DNA from: Lepisosteus oculatus
Taxonomy: Eukaryota > Chordata > Actinopteri > Semionotiformes > Lepisosteidae
Assembly: GCF_040954835.1 (NCBI RefSeq)
Contig: NC_090704.1
Location: 41,110,979-41,174,978 of the forward strand
Length of the DNA: 64,000 nt
Direction of reading: 5' to 3'
A program made the position numbers and the translations under genes. Under the pieces are notes generated by a model that did no database searches, was not told the DNA's origin, and saw only the letters and a list, made by a program, of their open reading frames with translations. Below are positions 36,001 to 50,700 of this stretch, in pieces; within the stretch, counting starts at the first letter, position 1; every line of letters begins with the position of its first letter.

Positions 36001-36525
36001 CAGCCATATCACCCTGCAACTCACAACTGGCAACCCACAGGTGTGAGCCTGGTCAGTACCTGGATGGGAGACCTCCTGGGAAAAACTAAGGTTGCTGCTG
36101 GAAGAGGTGTAAGTGGAGCCAGCAGGGGGCGCTCACCCTGCAGTCCATGTGGGTCCTTATGCCCCAGTATAGTGACGGGGACACTATACTGTTAACAGGC
36201 GCCGTCCTTTGGATGAGATGTAAAACCGAGGTCCTGACTCTCTGTGGTCATTAAAAATTCCAGGGCGCTTCTCGAAAAGAGTAATTTCCAATTGGCCCTT
36301 ACCAATCATGGCCTCCTAATAATCCCCCTCTATGAATTGGCTACATTACTCTGCTCTCCTCCCTACTGATAGCTGATGTGTGGTGAGCATACTGGTGCAC
36401 TATGGCTGCCATCGCATCATCCAGATGGGGCTGCACATTGGTGGTGGTGGAGGGGAGTCCCCATTACCTGTAAGCGCTTTGAGTGGAGTGTCCAGAAAAG
36501 CGCTATATAAGTGTAAGCAATTATT
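36001..36525 (+). repeat. 5S-rRNA-derived SINE, copy E
   Basis: Starts CAGCCATATCACCCTGCAAC, keeps the 5S-like GTACCTGGATGGGAGACCTC, and ends GCGCTATATAAGTGTAAGCA. About 15 bp of the head is deleted before GTGTGAGCCTGG. Confidence 0.92.
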
Positions 36526-38755
36526 TTAATTGAAAGAGTAAATTGTTGAACTTGGTCATTTCATAGTCACCATAGTCATTTCAATCTTTGACTTTGGAAC
36601 GTGTTAGTGGGTTGGGAAGGAACAAAAACATGTTTTGACTTGACAAAACTTTGACTGGATTTGTTTGCCAGGCCCAGAAAATACAGGTTCACTCGAAAGC
36701 TTTTAAGTTATCAAGCAATTTTTCGCAATAACCCAAAAATTAACCCAACCCAGACTACCATACTAGAAGATAATTATGAAAGATGCTAAACCTCTTGCGT
36801 GATAAGCTACATCTGTATGTGTCTAATGCTAATTTCTTACCTTTTAGCTCAGTCATTCTTAATGAATATTTTTTAAATATAAACAACAGGGACAAGGGTA
36901 AGAAAACGTTTTTTTATTTTTTAAATCACAGTTTTAAACAACAAAAAAAGACACCACAACCAGACCCTGTATAAAACACAATAAAAATAAATAAAGTACA
37001 ATAAGCTATTTAGATGGGATTTGTTTTAATATTCTAGTGGTTAATCCTTATTGAGTTTTGTGTATATTCAGTCCCTACACATCACAAGTTGGATTTCTGT
37101 AGTCTTGCGCCCTGAAATGTCCAAACCTTGGTGAAGTACGATATACTGGCTCATAGGTTTTACTGATGGTGCTCAACAATGTGACACAACAGCCAAAAGT
37201 CCTATCATTTGCCAGAATTCATCTACCTTCTTCACTCAAGTTTCTCTGGACTGGGTAACCAGAAATTCATTTTTCTTGAAGAGGCTGCAGTCTGTAGGAG
37301 GAAGAACGGGTCTGCTGTGCTAGAAATAACAATTGGTCTAATATAATGCACCAGTTCCCGAACATCAGAAAAAGCCATTCATTCTTTACACCTGCTACTC
37401 AAAAGTGGGCCATCTCCCTTCGGCACATACAAGGAAGTCCAGACAACACCCTTAACCATCTGGTCTGTAACCTGTGCAGATTTCTGACATGTTCTGCCTC
37501 AGCTTGTTTCCTGTTCCTGTTTGTAAAGAGCAGAATAATGCAGGTATTCCAAAGGTCGATATGATTTGCTTTGTGACTCCGGTTCACATTACGCAGGCGC
37601 AGTTCACATTTTATTATCTTCCAGTCAGCCAGGCAGCTTCTCTTTTAAGTAAACCGACTTTAACAGTGGCAAGGGGCAAGTTTAGGGTGCTCGGAACAAA
37701 TCATTTCCCTTTCCCCAGCTAGGAGTCCTGCGAATTAAAGACATAAAACATCAGAAATTCCCACAGCACTGTACACACAGCAGAGGCCATCTTTTGGACA
37801 CCACTAAACTGCAGCCCCCTCCTCATTAACTACTTACTAAAGATCACCTGAAAAGAGTTTGACATGACATGACATAACCACACAGGACAGATTGGAAAAG
37901 AAAATCTGAATATTGGACATCACTTTTGACGGATTATAAATTGAAAAAGATTAATCAGACAGCTGGATTAACAAGTCAAACCCACATCTGTCTGGTTTTA
38001 GTGGAACGAACATCAGCATCAATACTCTAAAGAGCAAACAGTATAGTTCAGATTTTTCTGCATTTGTAAAAAAATTGCTTTATAGTGGTTTGATAGAAAC
38101 ATATTACACCACGGTACTAACACGCATGAATCCAGTGGACTGTCAGCAGACATGTGGTTCAGTATAAAGGTCGTCATTCCTGCTCAATTTAAAAGCTGTG
38201 TGCGACAATACAGTACACTGTTAGTGTTACTATGGTAACTTCACTTGGATACACACTTCAGACTCTACACCAGCTAAAACAACAGGCCTACTGTACTTGT
38301 AATTGCCAAATTAAAATAATATTGATTTAGTTAGATGTTATTGTTCTGTTTTCCAGGTGCAAGAAACCGACAGAGATTGCTCATGTTTGGATTAAAAGGA
38401 CGAAAGGACAAAACTGGCATTTGGCATTTTAAAAAAATTAATCGTCAACCACAGTTAAATTGGGTCAGGACTTGTGAGAATGAAAATGGTCTGCTTTGCT
38501 GTGCTCTATACATAAAATGTTAGCATTAATTATGTGATGTAGATTTTTAATTATTGCATTTAGATTTTGTTATCTTTGTTCTTCATCTGATTAGTTTGAA
38601 TAACCAAAAACAATTTTGTACATATGTTTTTAAAAAGGCTGTTCCTTATTTTTCCCCAAATAAAATATCAATGTAATGAATAATAAATTAAGAAATATAC
38701 TGCAGAACTAAAGTAGCTGATTTTTTTTAAAGGTTTCCAACTCCTCAGGACAAAA
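36526..38755. other. Intergenic stretch downstream of tmc6, no gene supported
   Basis: AT-rich sequence containing only short motif-free open frames. It may include the 3' untranslated region of tmc6 on the minus strand. Confidence 0.35.
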
Positions 38756-41700
38756 TCATAATAATGGCTTCACCACCAGGGACAAGTCATAATACATCAA
38801 TAGTGCAAGCTGACTAAAACTCACCTGACTGCTTCTAATATTCAACCTCCTCCCAGATACTGGCCTCTTCTGCTCGTGAATCACCTGCAGTTTTGTAATA
38901 AGGAACTTTTTGTCCTCTCCCTCCTATGAATGGCACGGAAAACGTGTCACAGGGAAAAGAGATTTAGTATTTTTACAAATCGCAACAGAGACCTCTTATG
39001 GCCAAAAAGGCAATGGCATGTGCGTCTGGGCTTGTAGGAGAAATAGTCTAAATAGTCAAAAAGTGTCTGGGTACAAGTAGGAGGCAAGGTTATAAGATCC
39101 ACAGTTGTGACAGTAAAACTCCCCTGAAAACTCCCTTTTTATCGAGAAACTCAATGTGAAGTTATGTTAATTTTCTTTACTACTTCACATCCAATACAGC
39201 TTTTAATCAACTCATTAATACACATGATTGAGTACTACATGCCTAATTAATAATTCTATACAATACAAATCAATGAAGATACTAGAAAATGACTTAGTGG
39301 CAGTGTTTTACTTACATTTTCTATCTGTTCTTGAAGCAAACTGATTATTTTCCTTTGGCCATCCACGACTTGTGTGTGGAAATAAATAACAACTCTGGGT
39401 GGAAAGAAAAAAAAAATCAAAACCTTCTGCTGTTCTAGGAACAGGCACAGACAGCATCAACACGAAGCATTTCTCACAGAACTGAATACATGCCTGAATA
39501 TGCACAGGCTTGTATCGCTCTTTGGAATCAGGGCCTGAATGCAGAATAAAATGTGATGAAGAATGAAGAGGTGCTTAACCTTTTTCTGAATTTTGTGCAC
39601 TGAGCTAGCTGATACAAGAAAATTAATAACTCATTGGTAAAACAACAGACTTGCTGCTGATTGAGTCAGATATCAAAAGGAGTCAGATGTTTCACTGTTG
39701 TGTACCAGAGCAAAGCTGCAACAGAAAATGCTCTCTGTACTTCTTTCCACTGTAATGCAACTGTGATGCAACTCATGCAGTAATTAGACAGAAGAATACC
39801 AACATGTTTGTAAGCTGTGTTGACTTACAGGAAGATGCCCCCTGCAATGAAGAGGAACAGGGGGTTCTCCACCAGGTACGTGTGCACCCAGGCGAGCCAG
39901 GCCAGGTCTGGATTGGTGCTCTTGAGCTTCTCAGCCCACTTCTTCCCCGACTGAAACATGCTGTTCAGACCACGGAAAGGCCCACAGCTCTCAGAGGGCT
40001 TGATCCTGCAGAAGGAATATTACAATTCCTAAGCAGCCATATCACTCTGCAACTCAGAACTGGCAGCCCACTGAAGCTCAGCAGGTGTGAGCCTGGGCAG
40101 TACCTAGATGAGAGAGCTCCTGGGAACAAAACTAAGGTTGCTGCTGGAAGAGGTGTTAGTGGGGCCAGCAGGGGGCGCTCACCCTGTGGTCCATGTGGGT
40201 CCTAATGACCCAGTAAAGTGACAGGGACACTATACTGTAAACAGGCGCCGTCCTTCGGATGAGACGTAAAAGCTCTGTGGTCATTAAAAATCCCAGGCTG
40301 TTTCTCGAAAAGAGTAGGGGTGTAACCCTGGCGTCCTGGCCAAATTTCCCATTGGCCCTTACCAATCATGGCCTCCTAATAATCCCCGTCTCTGAATTGG
40401 CTTCATTACTCTGCTCTCCTCCCCATAGTTAATATGTGGGGAGCGTTCTGGCGCACTATGGCTGCCGTCACATCCTCCAGGTGGGGCTGCACATTGGTGG
40501 TGGTGGAGGGGAGACCCTATTACCTGTAAAGCGCTTTGTGTGGAGTGTCCAGAAAAGCGCTATATAAGTGTAAGCTATTTTTTTGTTTGTTTGTTTTTAA
40601 GCATTCTTTAAAACTCATGTTCTGCATCTACAGACTTACAGAAACTGCCAACTTGGGCTCACTCAGACACCTAAGGCCTCCCTGCTTTTGTTCCTCTGCG
40701 AGTGTGCACCCCTCCTGCGATCCTCCTGCTGATCCTCCTGAATGGGCGTCCCCCGATGGATTAAGACATGAGTAGCCGAAAGGGTCAGGGGGTCTGACCT
40801 GTGAGAGTGAGTGATTCAGGGCAAGGAGGGTCTCCCTTTTGGGCTATTTAAGACCATGCTCTTCTTTCCATGTCTCTCTCCAGTTTGGAAAATTACATTT
40901 TTGCTCGTATTCCATTTACTTCAAGAGTAAAATTACTCCCCTTTTGGCCAAATGGTACAACCCAATGGTAAATCCTACACATTTATACTTTTAAACTACA
41001 TCAAAAGCAGAGGGGGAACGAAAAATAGAAAGAGCTGTTCTAACCTAAGACTTACTTTGTCTCTGAATCGAAACACACAAGTCGAATATCCAGTGCTATG
41101 AATGCAATAATTTCCCCAGGGCAGCACTTAAATAGAGTTTAATGAACTCAAGATAAACGAATATGTACTGTTTTTGTGCATGTTTCTCTGTGTTTTGCGG
41201 CTGCTTGTTAGGAATTTCCTTGTGCCCCAGTTTCTCTGCCAGGACCACCAAGTCCCCCACACACAGACTGGGAGGGAGGCGATACTTACGCCCAGAAGGT
41301 GTACGTGACAGTGACCGCGGCCCCTAGGAAAGAGGGGAAACACAGCAGGCTGATGAAGATGGTGGTCATCTGACTGGCCCTCCACGGCTTCCTCGGAGAT
41401 TGGCAGTTCATCATCAGACTGGTCTGCAAGGTCAGACAGCAGTGCCTTAACATCAGCTACGTTCGGCTGGTAACATTTTCGTCACCACGATACAATGCTC
41501 AAACTGTCAAGGTAAAATGCAGCCATGCAGTTATTCATGTCTGCTAAAAGCTGGATTCATAATTTGATCCACCTGACCTGAATAAAATAATCCTGAAACG
41601 GCAGCCTGGAGAAATGTGCAGGTGGATCAGGGGAATTGTACTACAGGCTGTCTCTGATGAGTGATGCTGTTATAGCTGCAAGACTTGCTTTCTCATGGAT

Positions 41701-44700
41701 AGTAACTGCTTTTGAAATTAATGACCCATACATTCAGCTGTGATCAAAACTGAATGCATGGAATTTGCATTTGTATTCTCAGCTGTGTTAGGATATTTAG
41801 GTTTAGGAAAGGACATTACAGCAAAACTACACATTATAGAATTCTTAGCTACCAAGTGATTAAAAATGCTGTGTACTAAAGGCCCTGAACACGAGACCAC
41901 CAAACGGGTCTCTTGACATTCTTACCCACCTTTTTAATATAAAATAAAAGCAGTAGTTTGATAATCTGCATAGCAGGAAGTAAGGGGGAAAACAGCACAC
42001 CCAACCTAGAGGGGAAAAAAAGATATTCTGTGATATTCAATCAAAATGATTTCCACGTCAGGCATCAAACTCAAAACAGCATTTAAATGCCCTACAAAAC
42101 ACGCTTTTTTGCATGGGGAGAAAACTACACTTTTACTATTACAGTACGGATGACCATTTGGGGTACAGTAACTAAACACATTTTCTGACAGTCTGAGTCA
42201 AGTCCTAACATGGCAAGAGTAACTTCAAAAATGGCATGCTACTACTATAACAAAATTTGAATAATTTTCTATTTGAGGAAGTGAGAGATCTATTGGGAAC
42301 TTCTCACACGCATCGTTCAATAGGAACATCCAGTAAATGAACTGATGCCTGCTTTCACATGCGAAGCTACTGCACCTATCGATTTCTTGAGAAAAGAAAG
42401 CTGTGGTTCTCACCAGGCTAGTGTCTGCCCGTAGATAAGTTCCAGCACATTACGGGCAATGTCGAACTCGGGTTTCCTCTTCCTCTTCAGCGCTCTCTGA
42501 GAAAACAGCCTGCAAGCAAAGAAAGGAGTTGCAGGGGAAGAGCTGTGGCCACCAGAACCGCGTTTCACTTTGAATCATAGCACCCACAGCGCACTGAGGG
42601 AATTACCTCAATCTGCCAGTCAAAAACTGGCATTCCGCTGGACGACAGAAAATACCATTTCCTAAAATTTTGCCTACTATTTGATAGCATTTGTTTATCG
42701 AGTTTTTCAAGCTCAAGACCCATATAATTTCTCTGGCTTCTGTAAAAATGTCCTTATATCAGGTCTGAGTAAAAGCCAGAAAATTACATGAAAAAGTGTT
42801 TGTAATGCCTGTCCTCTAATATATTTCCATCCACCCATTTTCTAACTGCTTTATCCTGGCAAACCAAAGGCACCAGGCTGGGTACACCCTGGACGAGACC
42901 AGCCAGTCCATCGCCGGACACACACATACTGGTACGTTGCCTTCTGGGAAACTGGCCCCAGTGCGAGTATGGGCGTGTTTGAGTCTGTCGTTGGACTGTG
43001 GGTGGAAACCAGAGCACCCTGAAGAAAGCCACGTGAACAGAGGGAGAACATGCAAACTCCACACAGATACCGCTCCGGGAACTGAACCCAGGAGCCCAGC
43101 ACTCAGAGGCAGCAACGCTAACCACTGCACTACCATGTTGCCACTCAAGTACACAGCAACTTTAAATGTTTTAATATTTTTTTAACCGTGTGCTTGCAAG
43201 TGTACAAACAGCGTCTGTTTCTTAGATTCAGAGAAAACTGTGGGCAAAATTGTTACTCTTCCATCCTTCCTGAGCATGTTTGGTTTGGTAAGTATAAAAC
43301 TACCACAAGGTTGTGATTCATACCAATAAAGAATTGGTTTTCCCATGTTAAAATAACATGACAGAACTTCTATACCAATGTACTGTACAACCTGTGATTT
43401 AATACATCCTTTGTAAGTGCTTCGCACTAAATGTAACGATGAGCCTATGCTGGTAAAGAAAAAGTTAATTGAGGCCCTTCTTGAAATGACAGAACTGCAA
43501 TTAAACATACTTCCAGAGGAATTCCCCAAAGAGGGTATCCAGTAAGGTGAAGATGAAATCCATCAGTAAAAAGCGATACAGCTCCTGTCCAACAAAGGTC
43601 TCCCAGCACTGAGAAGAAGAGAATGAGAGAAGTTACCAGAGTTTGCAGCTGTGGGATTTAAAAATAAATACGTGCTGCACTTTTATTTTCAAAGTAATGC
43701 CGAGGCAACGATGTCTTAAAATACTTGAGAAGCAAAAGCACACAGTTGTAACATGTGTAACAGCTGACAACCAAAGACATGCAAGCATCCACTTATTTCA
43801 CAGGTACTGATATTATCCACAGTAATGATATTATCTCGTATGACTGCAAAGCAAAGCTAGACAAATGTATTACTTTCCTTTTTGTTCAACAACTAAGGCT
43901 GAATTTCTCAAGGCCCACTGGCAAGCAGAATCTATGTAAGCCAGCAACAGATGACAGATCTGGGGCTACTGTTAAATTGCGGCAGTTGATTAAAGATACT
44001 CAAGAGCAAATTGTTTGAAAAAAAATTGCAGTTCATGCAGATCATCAGGAGCAGAGCTGAGCACCTCTTGTGTAAGAGGTAAGGTATTTATTCTTAGTGT
44101 CTCAATTCAAGTTTAGTTCTATCGCCAAAGTCAAATATAATATCATACCATAAGAAAGTTGGAGCAGAATCACAAATCGAAAACAAAGAACACAGGTGAA
44201 GGTCAAGTATTCTCTCTTATCTTCCCTTCACCCAATTCAGGGTATTGGTCACCCTATCTAGGCCGGCAAAGGGCACAAGGCAGGATTCATCCTGGACGGG
44301 ATGCCAGTCCACCGCAGGGCATGCAGACACAGACATGCACCAACTCACACCCGAGCCAGTTTCTCCCAGAAGCCAATTAACCCACCAGCATGTCTGGACT
44401 GTGGGAGGAAACCGAAGCACCCAGAGGAAACCCACGCAAACACGGGAAGAACATACGAAACCCTGGGTCCGAAACTGAACCGAGGACCTCACCGCTGCAA
44501 GGCGGCATTGCTAACCACTACCACTGCCCTCTCTCCTAATGTTAGCAGCCAATCAGAGCAGACTGCCAAGGACTGGGAGTCTTGCACTGTCCACCAGCCT
44601 GCTTGACCGAAACCAGAGGTCAATCTCTCACCTCCAAGTTCACACTCTGTGGGTTCTTGGCAATGTTTCTCAGCCAGTGGTAACACAGCACTCCCAGCAA

Positions 44701-47700
44701 GCTCACTTTCAGCACCAGGTTCCTGCAAACAGCCCAGAATAGTCATGTCACTGGAGGGCAGTTCTGCTTTGCAACAGGACCCTATCCATTCACCCTTCCT
44801 CTTCTTAGCAATGCATGAAGACGGAATAAAAACGCACTCTCTGAAGACAACATAACCGACTTCATTTTCCTAATCTAGCTGGCATCATGTTAGAGTAGGG
44901 GGAAAATCATAGCACTAGACCTATTTGTCAGTGAATTCCTTATTTGACTGGAACAAGGAGTTCAGATTTCCAGTCAGATTCCAGCTGTATACTCCCAGCT
45001 AATTTGGACCTGTAGATCAGGGTTATTCAATACAATTCCAATTCCTTAAAAGTTCAAAACATTACAATGCTATTAAGGATATTTTCCAGCTCTAAGTAAA
45101 CTTTTTAAGCGGAAGAATGAACAGACAAATTCCATTTGTTACCTGAAGGTGGCGACATAGGTGTGCATACTGGGTGAGCTGAACTCCTCCATCCAGGCTA
45201 CTGTGTTGAAGAAGCCCGGTACCAGCAGGTTAATACTGGAAACCACCACAGGCAGAGCTAGCAGACTGGCTTCTTGCAGCAGGAGACCCTCTGGCCTGCT
45301 GTTCTGGTCAACATTTCGTGTCCTCGTCCTCAGGTCCTGTGTGGAACACACAGAACCAGGGCTGGGATCAGTTGCTTTGCTCCACTGTAACAATACTCTC
45401 AATCCAGTCAGATTCCAGTACAGCATTTCACTCTCCCAGCTCTGTTAGAATGTGGAGCATTTACGTTATGAGAAGACGATAAGCTGCTTTAAATTATGAT
45501 AACCGCAAAGAAAGAGGCTGGGACTATCTAATGAGCTGTCTGGGAGATGACTCTTTCCAACTGCATTGTAAAACAATAATAAAAATTATTTTCGTCTTGG
45601 TCATGCGATGATTGTCCCAACACTCCAGCAGGTAGAAGAGAAATGGGACACTCTGATGCCTGTGTATCGGCAGCAGAGTCCAAAGAAGAGCTCTAAAATA
45701 ACCTGATGAAAAATATATCATATCTGAGGTAGTACATATCTAGAATTTATTTTAAATCAATGTGGGATCTATTTTGAGCTCGGTTTCTCAACAAACAAAA
45801 TATCTTCGGCTTATATCAGCTATGACTATGGAGGTCACCACTCCAAACGGACACTGACTTTGTGAACCTATGCCTGGCCAGGCGCCACGTTAAGACCTTT
45901 TGGTTGTGGTGCTGGATGGTGCAAAGATGAGCTCAATTCATGGCAGCACCCAGCCAAGACTGAAAATCTTAAAACCAGGAGTAACAACATTATCTGATGC
46001 AGTGCTTGTAGGCATTACACACACACATGCCTTCAGGTCGTGTGGTTTCATCACACACGTCAGATCTTGCCTCCTTAGACTGGATAAGAGATTGTGAATT
46101 ATGGAGGTTTCTCTGACAACTCTTGCACCCACTTGCTGTCTTTCCAGTACATACACTCCCAGCAGGATGTTGTGGTAACAGCTAGTTTAATCATAAATCG
46201 CACATTAGCACTGCATTTTTTGTTGTGGGGGGGGGTAAACTCACAGTTTCTGGTGAGCTGCGTGGATTCCTGTAGGTTGATGTCTTTTATGGATTCTTAT
46301 ATTATTTTTAATTCTTGTCACATCATCCAGACATACTCTGCAGTTTGACCAGGGGGTTTTGGCTGTGAAAAATGTGCTGGAAAATCCAAGCGATGCCCCC
46401 CGCGATTACACAGCGCATGTAGTTCGGACATGTGCTGTATGATCCCCGTGTCCACTGTTGTCTTACCTGGTGCATGTAATCAGAGAAGTAGTACGTGGCC
46501 AGGACACAGCCCAGTGTGACTCCCAGGCACATTGCCCAGGCCAGCATGTGCACCATCACCCACGCCAGCCTCTGAAGCAGGCTTGTCTTGTTCCTCCTGA
46601 GGGCCAGCTCTGACAGCAGCTCCTGCAGCCGAGAGGTCACGGGGAGAGTGAACAACTTGCTCTCATCTCCAGTGTGGGGCTTTGTCATCGGTCTCAGAAG
46701 GGGCAACAGCTGTGGTTGTCAAGGGCTGCGCAGTCCCCCCTCTCCCTTCCTGCCCTGCTGCGTCACTGGCTTTTCTGAACTTCATTGTTGTCTGCAGCCC
46801 CGGGTGGAATGTTTTTCCCCTTTCCAACCCTTCCCAGGAAAACAGAAATCTTTCTGTGGAGTCAGGTCAGGACTATACTCAGTGCCGGATTTCCATTTAG
46901 GCACAGTGCCTAGGGCCTCCAAACTTTTTGGGGCCTACGAAGGAGGGAAACACTAGTGACTAACAAAAAATGAGCTGAAACTAGAATCGAAGTGATGGTC
47001 CGTCACGTGGTTTAGCATTAGAAAAGTTTAGTGCATCGTGTCAATCGACGTCATTCAATTGGCGTTTACCCCTCCTTTTGCACATTTCGGAGTGAAAGTG
47101 CCTAGGGCCTACGGACACCAAAATCCAGCCCCGACTACACTGCCCCTGTCTGCTAACTGCTCACTCTCGTCTGGCAGCCTAATCAAGTATAACAATTCCA
47201 GCTGTGTGTGCCCAAGTGTGGTCGAGTTACCTTCAGCTGAGTGCTGATGTTCTCACACTGCAGCTTTACAGAGCTCTTCTTAATGACTTTAAAATCCCAG
47301 GAACAGAACACCTTCATCGCCAAGTCACCGTGAGGGGTGTCTATGCGGTAGCTTTCACCGAAAGACTTCGACATGCTGCAAAAACAGAAAAGCACAAGCG
47401 CTGCTTTAACCATCAAGGAAACCTCTGTGTTCCCAGGCTGCATATAGCTCCTGACTTCGCAACCCACACGTGTGACACCATATCTGGAAAAATGAAGTTA
47501 ACAAAGCCTTTTTAAAGGGATCGACAGTTGGAAATATTATTTAGCAGGTCAGCAGTTCTAAAATGGCTTGGATAATGAAAGCCAAGCTGATCATTTGGCT
47601 TTCATTATCCATGAAACATGTAATCCAACCGGCAGATCATCTTAAAAGAATCACCAGCACAGCTAACCTGAAGACAAGGATGATGCAGGTGATAAAGAAC

Positions 47701-50700
47701 GAGATGCCAATAGTGAAGAAGTAGGCCAGAGGCATGTTGTAGGGCACCCTTTTCTCATCAGAGCCTCCGGCTGCAGGGCTATAGCTGCTGTTCAAGGTAG
47801 AGTTGGTGTAGTAGCCATAAAACATCACAGTATCTGTAAAGTAGCCCTGTGCAGAAACAGAATGGGCAGAATTAGATACGTCACCAGGCGACAGAAGGCC
47901 CATCTGCCCCAGTCATGCCTCGAAAGCCTAACTGTGACAGTACACGTGTTTATTCAACCAGAACCTTAAAGAATTTGTCATGAAACCTCCCCTGCTTTAA
48001 ATTACTTTAAAATCCTCAGCTACCACTTGTCTGTGCTGACTGGGAATTATTCTGGGTGTACAGTATGTGGTCAGATCCTTCTGAGCCCGGACAGAAGGAA
48101 TGCTAGCGGGTCTCGGGTGTCCGGACGGGAGCGTCGACGGTCAGGCCTGTCCTTACCGCCCCCGTGAGCAGCTCCAGGCCCAGGAAGGATCTGTTCCTGA
48201 CATCCGGGGGCCGGTGGACCACCTGCGGGATGACTAGGAAGAAGGTGTTGACGAGGAAGAGGAAGACGTTGAAGAGCAGCAGGGTCCTGAGGAAGACGAA
48301 GTAGGAGAGCACGCCCGTCCCGAAGCGGCCGCCCAGCTGCTTCAGCGCCACCTGCCACAGCTGCAGGCGGCGCAGGAAGGCCAGCCAGCTGGACCAGCCT
48401 TGCCGCAGGCCCTGTGCGAGACAAGCCACAGCACACCGCCGCTGGCCATCATCTAGTGGGACACTTTCAGGCGTCCTAAAGCACGTCCAGGCTCAGAGCC
48501 GACGGACCGCCTGACTGTGCTCACAGCAGCAGGGAAAAACAATTCTTCACTATAAATATCAGTGTCGAAGGAATATTCCTTTTGGTCAATTGCATGGTCA
48601 AACGCATGATTCAGACAAACCCAACTGCAAATTAGGAAAACTACAATGGCAATTACTGAGCACAGTGCAGTAATGCAGTGATCAGTGCATGGACTTGCGG
48701 CTCTGCGGCTTGATGTGACACACTTAATTTTGTCTTCATTTCAGGATTTTGCGTTTTCTAACGGATTCTGTACACTTGTTTGCTACACGCGAGGAGCAAT
48801 TTACGTGCAGAAAAAATTGCATTTTAAAAGTTTGAAAATACTTAAGGGAGGATGTTACATAAGAGTTGTAACGCAACATAAAAAAAACCCTTTAGAAAAA
48901 AATGAGTCAGACTTTGCTCCTGGTACAAAGGATACAAACATACCCACAGTGACGTTTTATGCGGAGCGGAAACTACAGTTCTTCGTAAGGATTTGGCAAC
49001 ACTTAACCCTTCACTTGCCAGCTAGGAGCAAAAATTAGCAAAGACATTTTTTTTTTGCCGATTAGAAAATTGTTTCTTCGCATTTTCTGGCTTCCTCTGA
49101 AACCCGTGGACTCTCATGCCGTTCGGCTTCTGTCGTTCGATTGTAAGTGAAAGTTAAAGGGGTAAAGTGCGCCTTGTAACCCAAGGTCGTGTTTTGCACA
49201 TAGCTGCAGGCCGGTTACTCACAATGATGAAATAACTCTTGATGTGGCTGCAGCACGGAATCTCACTGCGGGAAACAGAGTGCCCTCCTTTATAGTTACA
49301 GGCCAGTTTCCTGCGGACAAATTCAAGAAAAAACAGAATTTGTCTTTCTTTTCCCCATGTGAATCCAGGATGTACCAGCTATACAATGCGAGAAATTGTA
49401 TACCTAATGCAAGAAACTGTATATGGCTAATAAAGTGATCTTATCTAAAAAAAAGGGCCTGTGCCTGTGGCTGGAACTGGTTGCCAGTTCAAATCTCATG
49501 GCCGGCAGAAGAATCCTACTCCGTTGGGCCCCTGACCAAGGCCCTTAACCCCAACTGCTCCAGGGGCGCCGTATATAAATGGCTGACCCTGCGCTCTGAC
49601 CCCAAGCTTCCCTCCCCGTTTGTGTGTCTCATGGAGAGCAAACTGGGGTAAGCAAAAAGCAAAATTCCTAATGCAAGAAATTGTACATGGCTAATAAAGT
49701 GATCTTATCTTTTATCTTATTCCCTGTCTAGACCTTGCACTCTTCGTGTACTGAAACCAACTATTTAAAAAATATCTCCTGAACTGCAGATATCTGAAAG
49801 AGAGGAGATTGAAAGATGGGTTGTTGCCTGTATCCAGTGGCAGGTGTGAATCAGAATAACCCCCCCCCATCTCCACTGAGAGCAGGGAGCGTGAGGGCTC
49901 GGGCTCGGGGCGGGCGCCATGCCTACCGGAGCTCAGACTTCTCGCTCAGGCTGAGGGGCATGGTCCGCAGCGTGCGCGCCCGATCACTGGCTGGCAGGCT
50001 CTTCAGGTTGCTGATCAGACGCTCCGTCTTTAGAGCTGAAACCAACCGGACCATCAATGAGATCACTGCAACAGTGTTTTCACTCCCGTGTGGTTGTAGC
50101 ACACCCGCCGAGACAAAAAAAGTTAGTCTCTCCGTGCAGACGCACAGTAAGTGGGTCAAATATTAATTTCTATTTTTGAGAAGGCACACATACAGTCTCA
50201 CCAGTATATTCATTTCTTCTTTTCTACTATACGAGTTTTAAATAAAGGTCTTCCACTCCTGGCTTCCATAATTGGAACCAGGAACTGCACTTCATTTCAT
50301 TTCACTTCCTTCATTCTAAAGAAAACAAAAATGTAAAGCCAATGTACCGCATATCTTACCCTCCCACATGAAGTGTTACTTTGTAGACTAGAAGACAGTA
50401 AAATAAACAGGTGGTGCTAGTGGAACAGGCCAGTGTGCAAATGACTGACGAGAATTTGGTGCCCACAAGACGCAAGTGTCATTTGCGAGAACCTGACAGC
50501 AGACGACGAGCTGCTGATGCAGAAAACCACTTTGGTGGTACTTAACTCACGGGATATAAAGTAAAATGAGTTCATGTATGGATGGTACAGGGGTCATCTA
50601 AAGTATTTTAATTCAGCTAAATAGGAAATTAAAGAGCTTGCTTGCTCCAATTCAAAAATCTTGGTTTTCAACCACTCGTTTATTTTTCAGGTGCTCTGGA

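Noticed and set aside
42784-43154. Several overlapping 80-115-codon minus-strand frames
   Set aside because: They are frames of the dispersed fish repeat in a tmc6 intron.
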